From positions 1-38,276 of IMG/VR virus record IMGVR_UViG_3300032050_000353: 38,276 nt of DNA; one strand, given 5' to 3'. Source of the stretch: a virus. A program made the translations under genes and the position numbers. How positions within the stretch are numbered: the first letter of the stretch is position 1; each line of letters opens with the position of its first letter. The notes below the pieces were generated by a model. The model did not search any database and was not told where the DNA came from. It was given only the letters and a program-made list of their open reading frames with translations. Shown in pieces: positions 1 through 7,118 of this stretch.

Positions 1-127
1 AACACCAAGCGCAAGCCCTGCGAGGATAACCTGAATAAAAGGGGTAGTGAATAGCACGAGGTAGTACATTGGCTTCCATTCTTGCGAGTGCGGTTTTTCC
101 TCGAACATATTTTTGAGTGCGGCGGCT
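1..127. repeat. Terminal direct repeat, copy 1 (assembly overlap)
   Basis: Bases 1-127 are identical to 38150-38276. An exact overlap of 127 bases is what a de Bruijn assembler leaves when a circular or circularly permuted molecule closes with k = 127. A reading frame continues intact through the join, so the true circle is 38,149 bp. I regard it as an assembly mark rather than a biological terminal repeat. Confidence 0.93.
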
Positions 128-168
128 TGTCGTGCCTGTTCTGTCTTTTCGTAGTTTTCGCTTTTCAT
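1..168 (-). CDS. N-terminal part of junction-spanning membrane/coiled-coil protein
   Basis: This is the first 56 codons of the gene whose remainder lies at the right end (37247-38276). The ATG is at 168-166 and the frame stays open to base 1. When the circle is joined it continues in the same frame at 38149, giving a protein of about 356 residues. The real start adds 20 mostly charged residues (MKSENYEKTEQARQAAALKN) before the internal Met that begins the right-end frame. It lies 12 bp after the stop of the DUF3310 gene in the same leftward operon. The first transmembrane helix begins near residue 34. Function is described under the right-end entry. Confidence 0.88.
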   Translation of the reverse strand, partial: MKSENYEKTEQARQAAALKNMFEEKPHSQEWKPMYYLVLFTTPFIQVILAGLALGV

Positions 169-180
169 TTTGGTAGGTTT

Positions 181-561
181 TTAATTATGTTCTGTATAAT
201 CAGTTATTAGTTCTTGGACTCTGTAAATCGTAGCGTCGTAATTACTCAGCAGCACTTGCTTTATTATCATTACTTGCATAGGATTTAAAACCCATGAATT
301 TTTATCGAAAAATGTTTTTACTATCGGGTTGTCTATTCTTTCAAAGTTGTAAGTTTCGCCGTAACCTTCCGCATGAAAATCTTTCAACATCTCAGCATAG
401 TGCAACGCTTTCTCTAAGTCTTGCAGACCGTTTTTAAACTTGTATCTGCAAACGTACTTAATGACGTTACCCTGACAAAAGTTTAAACCCATCTTGTGTA
501 TAAATTCCGTAGGTTGAAACGGGAATTGTTGATAGTGATTGCCACCGATTTGTTTTTGCAT
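181..561 (-). CDS. DUF3310 domain protein (T7 gp1.7-like)
   Basis: A 126-residue protein. Its N-terminal half carries the DUF3310 signature: GGNHY near residue 7, an F-Q-P-T-E-F-I stretch, FCQGNVIKYVCRYK near residues 28-41, then KNGLQDLEKALHYAEML. DUF3310 is widespread in phages. In T7 the family member gp1.7 is reported to phosphorylate deoxynucleotides (dTMP, dGMP), so a role in nucleotide supply for replication is plausible but not shown here. The C-terminal 60 residues are not recognised. Its ATG shares a base with the stop of the upstream methyltransferase (TAATG), so the two are probably translationally coupled. Confidence 0.85.
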   Translation of the reverse strand: MQKQIGGNHYQQFPFQPTEFIHKMGLNFCQGNVIKYVCRYKFKNGLQDLEKALHYAEMLKDFHAEGYGETYNFERIDNPIVKTFFDKNSWVLNPMQVMIIKQVLLSNYDATIYRVQELITDYTEHN

Positions 562-1208
562 TAGAATAGTTTTGATTGTGACGTTACTAATTGAAATCGT
601 TTCTTTGACGCTTCGTAGTATTCGCTGTCAAGTTCGCTTGCTACCAATTCGCACCCGAAATAGTGAGCGGCTATTGCGTGGCTGCCTGAGCCTAAATGCG
701 TGTCAAGTATTTTGAAGTCGGGTTTTGCGTATCGGTGTAAAAGCCAGTTGTATAGTGCTACGGGTTTTTGCGTTGGGTGGATGCGGTCTTCTTTGTTTTT
801 CATATCGCCCTGAATCATTCCATTCCAAGTATATTCAAATATTTGAACGCTTTTGTGTGTTGAACAAATTGCTACTTCGCCTTCGCCAAATGCAGTGCCG
901 TTTTTATTCCAAACAATTGCACCGCCGCAAAGACCTAAATAATTACCGCCCCAAATTATTTGATGCTTTGAAACTCTTTCAAGCTCTAAATAATAATCAT
1001 TATTAGGAGCTATGTTGTCAAATAAACGATACTGCTTTCTTTTTGTAGCTTGTTTACCTTGTTTCTTATTATCCATTAAACCTATTGCGTCAATATTTTG
1101 GTACGGAGGATCACAAATAGCCAAATCAAACCACCCATCATGATAACGCCCCATCAAATCCATGCAGTCACCGTTAAAAACGCTTATTTTATCAGTCCAG
1201 TTTTCCAT
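561..1208 (-). CDS. Orphan DNA adenine methyltransferase
   Basis: A 215-residue SAM-dependent DNA methyltransferase of the N6_N4 family. Visible motifs are FNGDCMDLM, the catalytic DPPY (residues 33-36 from this start), IIWGGNYL, HPTQKP, and a late SAM-binding motif LDTHLGSGSHAIAAHYFG followed by ASELDSEYY. The DPPY-before-SAM-motif order is typical of beta-class phage enzymes. No restriction nuclease is adjacent, so it likely protects phage DNA from host restriction or marks it. I chose the ATG at 1208. An in-frame ATG at 1304 would add 32 residues, but that DNA is a diverged copy of the helicase 3' end and reads as protein in another frame, whose stop lies just before 1208. Confidence 0.88.
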   Translation of the reverse strand: MENWTDKISVFNGDCMDLMGRYHDGWFDLAICDPPYQNIDAIGLMDNKKQGKQATKRKQYRLFDNIAPNNDYYLELERVSKHQIIWGGNYLGLCGGAIVWNKNGTAFGEGEVAICSTHKSVQIFEYTWNGMIQGDMKNKEDRIHPTQKPVALYNWLLHRYAKPDFKILDTHLGSGSHAIAAHYFGCELVASELDSEYYEASKKRFQLVTSQSKLF

Positions 1209-1209
1209 G

Positions 1210-1317
1210 CTATACCTTCCGTTTTTCTCGCGCTCGTACCCGATGCCATGCCCAACCTTTTGGGTTTTCATAGCCTCGCGACTTTGCAAGGTTAAAAAAA
1301 TCATTTACGTTTCTGCA
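1210..1317 (-). other. Out-of-frame second copy of the helicase C-terminal repeat
   Basis: This stretch, just past the helicase stop, encodes in the +1 frame a sequence matching the last ~33 residues of the helicase: CRNVNDFFNLAKSRGYENP against CRNFEDFFNLAKERGYKYP, followed by WAWHR against WAKHR and a basic end. The copies start 88 nt apart (TGC at 1405 and 1317), which is not a multiple of three. Many differences are synonymous (AAT/AAC, TTG/CTT, AGA/CGA, GGT/GGC, TAC/TAT), so this frame has been under protein-level selection. It ends at TAG 1212-1210, just before the methyltransferase ATG. Either a +1 frameshift extends the helicase or a recent indel removed its last repeat. Confidence 0.7.
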
Positions 1318-2785
1318 TCGTATTAGCTCGATGCTTTGCCCATTGTTGGGGGTATTTGTAACCTCTTTCTTTTGCCAAATTAAAAAAGTCCTCAAAGTTT
1401 CGGCACATCCCTTCTTGTTTTCGGTTGTCCTTGAAAATTGCTTTGCGTTCTAATTCAGCTTCTATTCTTTCCGATTTTTTGCGCTCAGCTTCGGCTAACT
1501 TTTCAGCTTTCTTTCTTGCAGCTTCGGCTTCAAACACAACCTTTTCAAGTTCTCCATCCACCTGCAATATTTCCCTCGCTTCTTTCTTAGGAATAACAGC
1601 GCCGCAATGTGGGCAAATAGGAGCGGCTTCGATAACAGCGGCGCAATTACCGCAAAAATCGTACTTATCAGGAGCGGCTTCGGCTTCTTTCTTTTTGCCT
1701 TTCTTTTTCATGCCCTCCAAAGTCCAGTTCCTATCTTCACAGGGATGCCCGTGACGCTTATAGTTATCGACGTGGTCAATTATTATACAGCTATCTTTCC
1801 CCTCGCAGGGTCGGAGTCCGCGTCCGTTCATCTGCATATACAAGCCGAGCGACTGAGTAGGTCGCAAGTGTCCGATACAGCCAATTTTCGGTATGTCCGT
1901 ACCTTCTGAAATTAGGTCGCAACTTGTAACCACCTGAATAGCACCCGAACCCAAGCCCGACAAAATGCGCTTAATCTCGCTATCTTCGAGTGTTCCATAA
2001 ACGGCTTCAGATGTGTAGCCTGCCTGCCTAAACTGTTCGGATACGTGCTTACAATGTTCGATGTTGATGCAGAAGTAAACTGCGGGCGTTCCGCTGCAAA
2101 GCTCGCGATATTTCTGTATTGCGTCGCCTGTAATTGTGGGCTTGTCTATTACGGTAACAAGCTGCTGCTCGTTATAATCGCCATCCGATTTAATCTTGAC
2201 CCCTGACAGGTCGCCCTCAAACTTAGGGCGGTAAACCGTAGGCATAACCAAAGAACCCGATTTTATCAAATCCATAATCTGCGGACCTAAAACCATGTCC
2301 TGAAACACATCCCCCAAGCCTTGTCCATCGGTTCGTATTGGTGTAGCCGTAACACCTAAGACGTGCCTATCTTGATAGTGGTCTAAGATTTTGCGCCAGC
2401 TCCCTGCATTCGAGTGGTGGGCTTCATCTATGATTATCAAATCGGGAACAGGCAGCGTCGGGTCGTTTAGTCGGTTAATAAGTGACTGAACGCTGCAAAC
2501 CTGCGCTTTGAGATAGTGCTGTTTTGGCTTGTTACCTGCTATAAAGCCATGCCTAATGCCGAAGTCGGATAAGGATTTAGATATTTGAGATACAAGCCCT
2601 TTTTTATGCACGAGGAAAAAAACCGTTTTACCCTTATCGAGTGCCATTTTTGCGGCATAGGTGAACGTGTAAGTCTTTCCGCCGCCCGTTGGTAGCACAA
2701 ATAACACTCGTTTGTTGCCTTGCCTATATGATGCTCTAATCTCGTCATAGGCTGTTATCTGATACTTGCGTAGATTGATTTCCAT
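1301..2785 (-). CDS. Superfamily 2 DNA helicase with zinc ribbon
   Basis: A 494-residue SF2 helicase. Motif I LPTGGGKT is at 31-38, motif II DEAH at 120-123, motif III VTATP near 145. The second RecA fold contains SEGTDIP and a Q-M-N-G-R-G-L-R-P arginine-finger motif. A four-cysteine zinc ribbon follows (CGNC and CPHC near 377-396), then a lysine/glutamate-rich helix and a ~33-residue C-terminal repeat (CRN...DFFNLAK). Such helicases act in phage replication or recombination by unwinding or remodelling DNA. It lies directly downstream of the HTH gene (4 bp gap) and its stop overlaps a possible ATG at 1304. An out-of-frame duplicate of its C-terminal repeat follows the stop. Confidence 0.93.
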   Translation of the reverse strand: MEINLRKYQITAYDEIRASYRQGNKRVLFVLPTGGGKTYTFTYAAKMALDKGKTVFFLVHKKGLVSQISKSLSDFGIRHGFIAGNKPKQHYLKAQVCSVQSLINRLNDPTLPVPDLIIIDEAHHSNAGSWRKILDHYQDRHVLGVTATPIRTDGQGLGDVFQDMVLGPQIMDLIKSGSLVMPTVYRPKFEGDLSGVKIKSDGDYNEQQLVTVIDKPTITGDAIQKYRELCSGTPAVYFCINIEHCKHVSEQFRQAGYTSEAVYGTLEDSEIKRILSGLGSGAIQVVTSCDLISEGTDIPKIGCIGHLRPTQSLGLYMQMNGRGLRPCEGKDSCIIIDHVDNYKRHGHPCEDRNWTLEGMKKKGKKKEAEAAPDKYDFCGNCAAVIEAAPICPHCGAVIPKKEAREILQVDGELEKVVFEAEAARKKAEKLAEAERKKSERIEAELERKAIFKDNRKQEGMCRNFEDFFNLAKERGYKYPQQWAKHRANTMQKRK

Positions 2786-2789
2786 TTTG

Positions 2790-2984
2790 TTACTCTGTTT
2801 TTTCTTGTTCCTGTTCGGTTAAAAAATTGTCTATCTTATCGTAAATCTCAATCGTTTTCGGTGTTTTGCGCTGCCAAGCAGGTAGGGTCTGAGCGGATAT
2901 GCCGACCTTTCTTTGTAGTTCCTGAATTGAGATACCAAGCGCAGCGGCTCGGCTTTGGATTTTCTTATAAACTTCCGTTGCCAT
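2790..2984 (-). CDS. Small helix-turn-helix regulator at the early switch
   Basis: A 64-residue protein with a helix-turn-helix: AAALGISIQELQRKVGISAQTL spans the first helices and is followed by PAWQRKTPKTIEIYDKIDNFL, the order seen in small Cro/XRE-type repressors. It is the first gene of the leftward operon and faces the overlapping divergent promoter pair at 3017-3050, the usual place for an autoregulating phage repressor or Cro protein. It is shorter than CI-type repressors and has no cleavable C-terminal domain. Whether it represses or activates either direction is inference from position. Confidence 0.7.
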   Translation of the reverse strand: MATEVYKKIQSRAAALGISIQELQRKVGISAQTLPAWQRKTPKTIEIYDKIDNFLTEQEQEKTE

Positions 2985-3016
2985 CCTAAATATTTTTTAT
3001 AAAAATGAACTAATAA

Positions 3017-3050
3017 TTGCAAATGTACAATATTTTTTATATCTTTGCAA
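3017..3050. promoter_or_regulatory. Overlapping divergent early promoters (switch)
   Basis: Two Bacteroidetes-type promoters are superimposed in a 34-bp imperfect palindrome whose ends are TTGCAAA and TTTGCAA. Rightward: -33 TTGC at 3017-3020, a 19-bp spacer, -7 TATCTTTG at 3040-3047. Leftward, on the complement: -33 TTGC at 3050-3047, a 19-bp spacer, -7 TACATTTG at 3027-3020. Each -33 box overlaps the -7 box of the opposing promoter, so the two directions should compete for polymerase. Rightward leads to the annealing protein (ATG 3079), leftward to the HTH gene (ATG 2984). Confidence 0.75.
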
Positions 3051-3078
3051 GTATTATTAACAATTAAATTTATATTTT

Positions 3079-3735
3079 ATGAAAATTCCAACATTACAGG
3101 AGCTAATCTCCGAAACGCCCGAAAGCTTAAAGCAAAACGCGCTTATGCTTCTGCTTAACCAAGACCCGCCTGCGAATTGGTTGCAGCAGCACCCTATGAT
3201 TAATAACTATAAATACCTACCTATCGAGCGCATAGAGTGGTTATTAACGCGCATTTTCGGTCGTTGGTGGGTAGAAGTGCGCGAGGTGCAAACAGTTGCT
3301 AACAGCGTAGTTGTAACGGTTCGCCTTTTCGTTATCAATCCATTGACAGGTGATACCGAGTTTCAGGATGGAATAGGAGCAGCACCAATCCAAACGGATA
3401 AGGGCGCAGGCGCAGCAGATTGGAACGCGGTAAAAACCGATGGCGTACAAAAAGCAGCACCAGCAGCAGAAAGTTACGCTATTTCAGACGCAGCCGATAA
3501 GTTCGGCAAGATTTTCGGGAAGGACGTAAACCGAAAACAGAAATTAGACTATAACGAGTTAGCTCTCGAAGGCAACAAGCCCGAACCGCAAAAAATAGTC
3601 TTAGACCAAAACTACAAAGGATGGGCTAAAGCATTAGAAGCGTCTAAGGATGGAACTATACCTGCAAAGGAACAAATGCTTCTAACTTATCACATTCCTG
3701 AATCGGCTCTTAAAATCCTATACCCTAATGCCTAA
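3079..3735 (+). CDS. Rad52/ERF-type single-strand annealing protein
   Basis: A 218-residue protein resembling phage Rad52-like recombinases. It has a conserved ERIEWLLTRIFGRWWVEVREV core, then DGIGAAPIQTD, and a lysine-rich YAISDAADKFGKIFGKDVNRK segment near residues 130-152 that matches the 'A-x-DA-x-KLGK-xFG-x-DLNRK' pattern of these proteins. Annealing proteins pair complementary single strands exposed by an exonuclease. The next gene, overlapping by 8 bp, is a YqaJ-type exonuclease, so the two should form a lambda Red-like pair. The family choice (Rad52 rather than ERF) is from motif resemblance only. Confidence 0.72.
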   Translation: MKIPTLQELISETPESLKQNALMLLLNQDPPANWLQQHPMINNYKYLPIERIEWLLTRIFGRWWVEVREVQTVANSVVVTVRLFVINPLTGDTEFQDGIGAAPIQTDKGAGAADWNAVKTDGVQKAAPAAESYAISDAADKFGKIFGKDVNRKQKLDYNELALEGNKPEPQKIVLDQNYKGWAKALEASKDGTIPAKEQMLLTYHIPESALKILYPNA

Positions 3736-4372
3736 GCACGGACACGTCACGCCCTCTAATTTTGCCAAAGTTATGACAATGGCACATTACAGGGCTATTC
3801 TTAAAAACCCTGACAAGCTGTACGAATTTTCAGCAACAGCAGAAAAGTACGCTATATCAGTCTGTCGGGGCTTCATAGGTGTAGAGGATAGAGAAATTAC
3901 AGCGCGCGCATTAGAACATGGTAGAACGTACGAACCAATGGCACGCGCACGGTACGAAAACGAGAATTTTATAGTAGTTCCCGAAATTACAGAACCGATT
4001 TATCACCCTCGTTTTAAATTCGTTTGTGGTATCCCAGATGGATTGGTAGGCTGTAACGGTTTAGTAGAAATTAAGTGTCCTGAGTCGCCAGATAATCACT
4101 TTTTGAACATTTCGGAAGGTTTGCAAATTGAAGACTATTATGCCCAAATGCAAGGCTATATGTGGATTACAGACCGAAAGTGGTGTGATTTTGTTTCTTT
4201 TCATCCTGCGTTTCCTGAAACACTCATGTTACACACGCAAAACGTTGATAGAGATGATAGTTACATAGAAATATTGGAAAAGAAGATAACAGCGTTTTTT
4301 GACCTTATTTTAGACAAAATGCGCACCGTATCACCCGAACACGCTACATATATGAAAAATACATATTTATAG
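3728..4372 (+). CDS. YqaJ/lambda-type 5'-3' exonuclease
   Basis: A 214-residue PD-(D/E)xK nuclease of the YqaJ viral recombinase family. The active-site string is visible as GIPDGLVGCNGLVEIKCP near 101-118, giving Asp104, Glu114 and Lys116, with an upstream ALEHGRTYEPMARARYE helix (61-77) that supplies the conserved Glu. YQMQGYMW-type downstream residues (AQMQGYMWIT) also fit. It should resect double-stranded ends to feed the annealing protein encoded immediately upstream. It ends the short rightward early operon and is followed by the non-coding origin-like region. Confidence 0.88.
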   Translation: MPKHGHVTPSNFAKVMTMAHYRAILKNPDKLYEFSATAEKYAISVCRGFIGVEDREITARALEHGRTYEPMARARYENENFIVVPEITEPIYHPRFKFVCGIPDGLVGCNGLVEIKCPESPDNHFLNISEGLQIEDYYAQMQGYMWITDRKWCDFVSFHPAFPETLMLHTQNVDRDDSYIEILEKKITAFFDLILDKMRTVSPEHATYMKNTYL

Positions 4373-4845
4373 CCAAATTCGATAACAACCTAATTACTAA
4401 GCAGTTAATTAAATTTAGCTGCTTATTTTTTATTTTAAAACATAACGCTTGCAATTACGACTTGTTACACGTAACAGCATTATAAATCAATAAGTTACAA
4501 AACCACTTTTCAAATTGTAACAGCTTGTAACAGTCTTTGTTACGCTGTAACGCCCACCACCATTGGTTTGTAACAATGTAACGCTTTTTTTGCAAAAATA
4601 CGCTTAATTAGAATAACATTATTATATTCTCTTATATAGATATATATTTATACTGTTACATTGTTACAATATAGTAGGATGTAGTAGTAGTGGGGGTTAC
4701 AGCGTAACAAAACTTTTTTATTTTTGTAACGGTTGTTACAGCCCACCATCACTACGTTTCAGTTTTAGAACTCAATAGGAATGCCTGTTACAAGCCCCTA
4801 TTTTTTACATTTACATTTTTCAGCAAAAAGAACTATCTTTGTATT
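4373..4845. promoter_or_regulatory. Iteron-rich non-coding region, candidate replication origin
   Basis: This is the longest non-coding stretch in the genome. Between 4464 and 4791 it holds 16 copies of GTTAC or its complement GTAAC, mostly in pairs 7-10 bp apart (4464/4471, 4517/4527, 4539/4547, 4570/4578, 4655/4663, 4696/4704, 4726/4735). About 0.6 would be expected by chance at even base use. The blocks at 4539-4582 and 4655-4708 form an interrupted inverted repeat sharing GTTACGCTGTAAC, a CCCAC block and TTGTAACAATGTAAC. Between them (4583-4654) is a very AT-rich core. Iterons flanking an AT-rich unwinding segment are the classic form of a replication origin. An operator array is the alternative. 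Confidence 0.65.
4834..4841 (+). promoter_or_regulatory. Late-class promoter of the packaging/tail operon
   Basis: TATCTTTG followed by TATT and then the ATG at 4846. There is no TTTG box 19 bp upstream (TTAC is found there). A -7 box only 4 nt from the start codon implies a leaderless or nearly leaderless transcript. Confidence 0.6.
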
Positions 4846-5334
4846 ATGGAAATCGAAATTGTCAAAATCCAGTCCGCAGGCGTTGTGCCTATCAAAACCG
4901 AAGTTGTGCTATTGTTTGGCGAACATAGCAGCGACCTGTTTCACATTGAAGGCATAGAGGAAACGACAGGGCTATCCCTAAGCGATGCACTCAGCTATCC
5001 CGAAACAGAAACGGACGGTTACATATACGGATTAGTGAACGTTACAAGCGAGGGCCCAATTTTCTTTTTCACAAATATAACCCGATTAGCCCACGAAATC
5101 GATTTAAATGGCATTTTAAGCGTGTTTAATTACTTAGGGCATGAGATACTTCACCTAACACGTTTAATTCAAGCACAGGCGATTTTAGGGGCTAATCTTA
5201 TCAATGGCGAATGGCCGACTATCGGAGGGGATATTACCGAAGCAGACACGGCGGAACTTATGAGCGCAATTTATGACGCAATTTGTCCCGTTTTTATAGA
5301 ATTTTTAGAAGCACATACCGAGTATGGCATATAA
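4846..5334 (+). CDS. Hypothetical protein with HExxH motif
   Basis: A 162-residue protein, first gene of the packaging/tail operon, overlapping the small terminase by 11 bp. It is acidic and has no signal peptide. Residues 99-103 read HEILH inside a predicted helix (GHEILHLTRLIQAQAIL), the zinc-binding arrangement of metallopeptidases, and a glutamate-rich helix at the C-terminus could supply a third ligand. The rest is not recognised. The motif is short enough to occur by chance, so peptidase activity is only a possibility. Position suggests a late function near packaging. Confidence 0.6.
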   Translation: MEIEIVKIQSAGVVPIKTEVVLLFGEHSSDLFHIEGIEETTGLSLSDALSYPETETDGYIYGLVNVTSEGPIFFFTNITRLAHEIDLNGILSVFNYLGHEILHLTRLIQAQAILGANLINGEWPTIGGDITEADTAELMSAIYDAICPVFIEFLEAHTEYGI

Positions 5335-5701
5335 CACAGATGAACTTGAAGCACTTGCAGTTAATGCAATCAAACAGCACAGTCTTACAACTATCGAGGA
5401 AGTTGTAAGCTTTTTACCGTGTTCAATGTCAACATTTTACCAACATAAATTGGAACAATCGGAAGCTATAAAAGAATCTATCTACAAAAATAGATGTTCG
5501 ATTAAAACAGAACTAAAAGGGAAGTGGAGGGAATCAGAAAACCCAACGCTGCAAATATCACTTTATAAGCTCATGGCAAGCGAAGAAGAACTGCGCAGGC
5601 TTTCAGTAGCAAAACAAGAAGTGAGCGGCAACGAGGGTCAAGACCTGAAATTTAATATTACCGTTTCAAACAACGCTCCCCCAATAACCGAAGAGGACTA
5701 A
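5324..5701 (+). CDS. terS: Terminase small subunit
   Basis: A 125-residue protein directly upstream of TerL, with its stop adjacent to the TerL ATG. The N-terminal half (TIEEVVSFLPCSMSTFYQHKLEQSEAIKESI) reads as a helix-turn-helix DNA-binding domain like those of phage small terminases. The middle (QISLYKLMASEEELRRLS) looks like the oligomerisation helices. Small terminases recognise the packaging site and regulate the large subunit. The identification depends on position and domain layout more than on strong sequence identity. Confidence 0.75.
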   Translation: MAYNTDELEALAVNAIKQHSLTTIEEVVSFLPCSMSTFYQHKLEQSEAIKESIYKNRCSIKTELKGKWRESENPTLQISLYKLMASEEELRRLSVAKQEVSGNEGQDLKFNITVSNNAPPITEED

Positions 5702-6847
5702 ATGAAAGCAAGCCCTGTTTTTTTGTGGAACTACCAAACCGATGCCGATGTGGTAATAAACCAGGGCGGTACAAGTTCGGGCAAAACTTACAGTATTTTG
5801 CAGGTTCTTTTTTTGCGAGCGATGGAACAGAAGGGATTGGTTGTTACTGTTTGCGGTCAAGACATACCGAACTTGAAACGAGGTGCGATAAGGGATGCAA
5901 AAACGATTGTAAACACTACTCCGCAAATCGCTTCACACATAAGCAGCTACAATGGAACGGATAAGATATTCACATTTACCAACGGCTCAATAATAGAGTT
6001 TACAAGTTACGACGACGCTCAGGACGCAAAGAACGGAAAGCGCGACTACCTGTTTATAAACGAGGCAAACGGTGTGCCTTATGAGATATACCATGAGCTA
6101 CAAGTTAGGACGCGAAAACAAGTATTTATAGACTACAATCCCAATGCGTCGTTTTGGGTACATGAGAAACTAATCCCACTTATAAACGACCCTGACAGCC
6201 CTACAAAAGTAGTTCGTTTTATTTCTAATTACACGCACAACGATTTCTTAGACGAGGTGACAATCAAGCGCATCGAAGCTATGAAGACAGATGAAAACCT
6301 GTGGCGCGTTTACGGATTAGGATTTACAGGTAAGGTCAAGGGCTTAATTTTTCCGAAGTGGGAACAGGTGTTCAAGTTTCCTGAGGATGCGAATAACATC
6401 GCAATCGGTTTAGACTTTGGATTTTCTGAAAGCAAATGCGCGGTCGTTATCTGCGGAATATATGACAAACAAATCTTTGCAAAGCAGTTGATATATGAAA
6501 CAGAATTGAGTAACTGTGACCTAATAGATAAACTAAAAGCGTTCAATCTTGGAAACATTCCGATTTATGCCGATAGTGCCGAGCCAAAAAGCATAAGCGA
6601 ACTGAGAAAAGCAAAGCTTAATATTATGCCGATTAACAAAGGCGGTGACAGTATAGCCTTCTCAATCAAGAAAATAAATGAGTACGAAGCACTAAACGTT
6701 ATCGGGCTTGATTTTATGAAAGAAGTTTCAACCTACGCTTACAAAAATGGCGTACCAATCAAGAAAGATGACCACTTAATAGATGCGCTTAGGTACTATA
6801 TTTTAGGCACACATGGCAGGGTTTCCACCAGTTTCAAACTATACTAA
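5702..6847 (+). CDS. terL: Terminase large subunit
   Basis: A 381-residue packaging motor. The Walker A motif GGTSSGKT is at 22-29, the Walker B segment YLFINEAN at about 116-123 with catalytic Glu121, and the C-terminal RNase H-like nuclease has IGLDFGFSESKCAVV (first catalytic Asp near 238), YADSAEPKSISEL, and HLIDALRY near the end. This is the PBSX/phage terminase 'FINEAN' type, at normal length. It translocates DNA into the prohead through the portal and cuts the concatemer. The portal gene is unusually far away, at 24.4 kb. Confidence 0.96.
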   Translation: MKASPVFLWNYQTDADVVINQGGTSSGKTYSILQVLFLRAMEQKGLVVTVCGQDIPNLKRGAIRDAKTIVNTTPQIASHISSYNGTDKIFTFTNGSIIEFTSYDDAQDAKNGKRDYLFINEANGVPYEIYHELQVRTRKQVFIDYNPNASFWVHEKLIPLINDPDSPTKVVRFISNYTHNDFLDEVTIKRIEAMKTDENLWRVYGLGFTGKVKGLIFPKWEQVFKFPEDANNIAIGLDFGFSESKCAVVICGIYDKQIFAKQLIYETELSNCDLIDKLKAFNLGNIPIYADSAEPKSISELRKAKLNIMPINKGGDSIAFSIKKINEYEALNVIGLDFMKEVSTYAYKNGVPIKKDDHLIDALRYYILGTHGRVSTSFKLY

Positions 6848-6848
6848 A

Positions 6849-7118
6849 ATGAAAGCAACAGAATTAAAAACGAAATTAAACACACTAATCGAAGAGGTGA
6901 GCGAGATGCAACAGTCTGCAATCGTGCGACGCATCCGTATGTTACTCATGTCTGCAAACGTTGCGACTGATTCGATAATTAAGGGCGAGGCTATCTTGGA
7001 AAAGCAGGGCAAAGAATATTTTGACACTACTCCCGAGATTGAGCAGCCGATTAAGATTGAGGTTAAACCTGAGCAGGAAAAGAAAACCGATAATATCAAA
7101 AAGCCGAGCCGTAAATGA
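6849..7118 (+). CDS. Hypothetical small protein after TerL
   Basis: An 89-residue protein starting 1 bp after the TerL stop. A longer start at 6813 would overlap TerL and is less likely. It is a charged helical protein (LKTKLNTLIEEVSEMQQSAIVRRIRMLLM) with a C-terminal tail rich in Pro, Glu and Lys (EQPIKIEVKPEQEKKTDNIK). No family recognised. Its ATGA overlap with the next gene shows membership in the same operon. Confidence 0.7.
   Translation: MKATELKTKLNTLIEEVSEMQQSAIVRRIRMLLMSANVATDSIIKGEAILEKQGKEYFDTTPEIEQPIKIEVKPEQEKKTDNIKKPSRK

Noticed and set aside
1-127. Biological direct terminal repeat of a linear phage genome
   Set aside because: The length is exactly 127, a standard assembler k-mer, and the frame is continuous across the join. 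An overlap artefact of circular closure is simpler.
4464-4791. CRISPR array
   Set aside because: The repeated word is only 5 bp, occurs in both orientations, spacing is 7-10 bp within pairs, and no cas gene is present.
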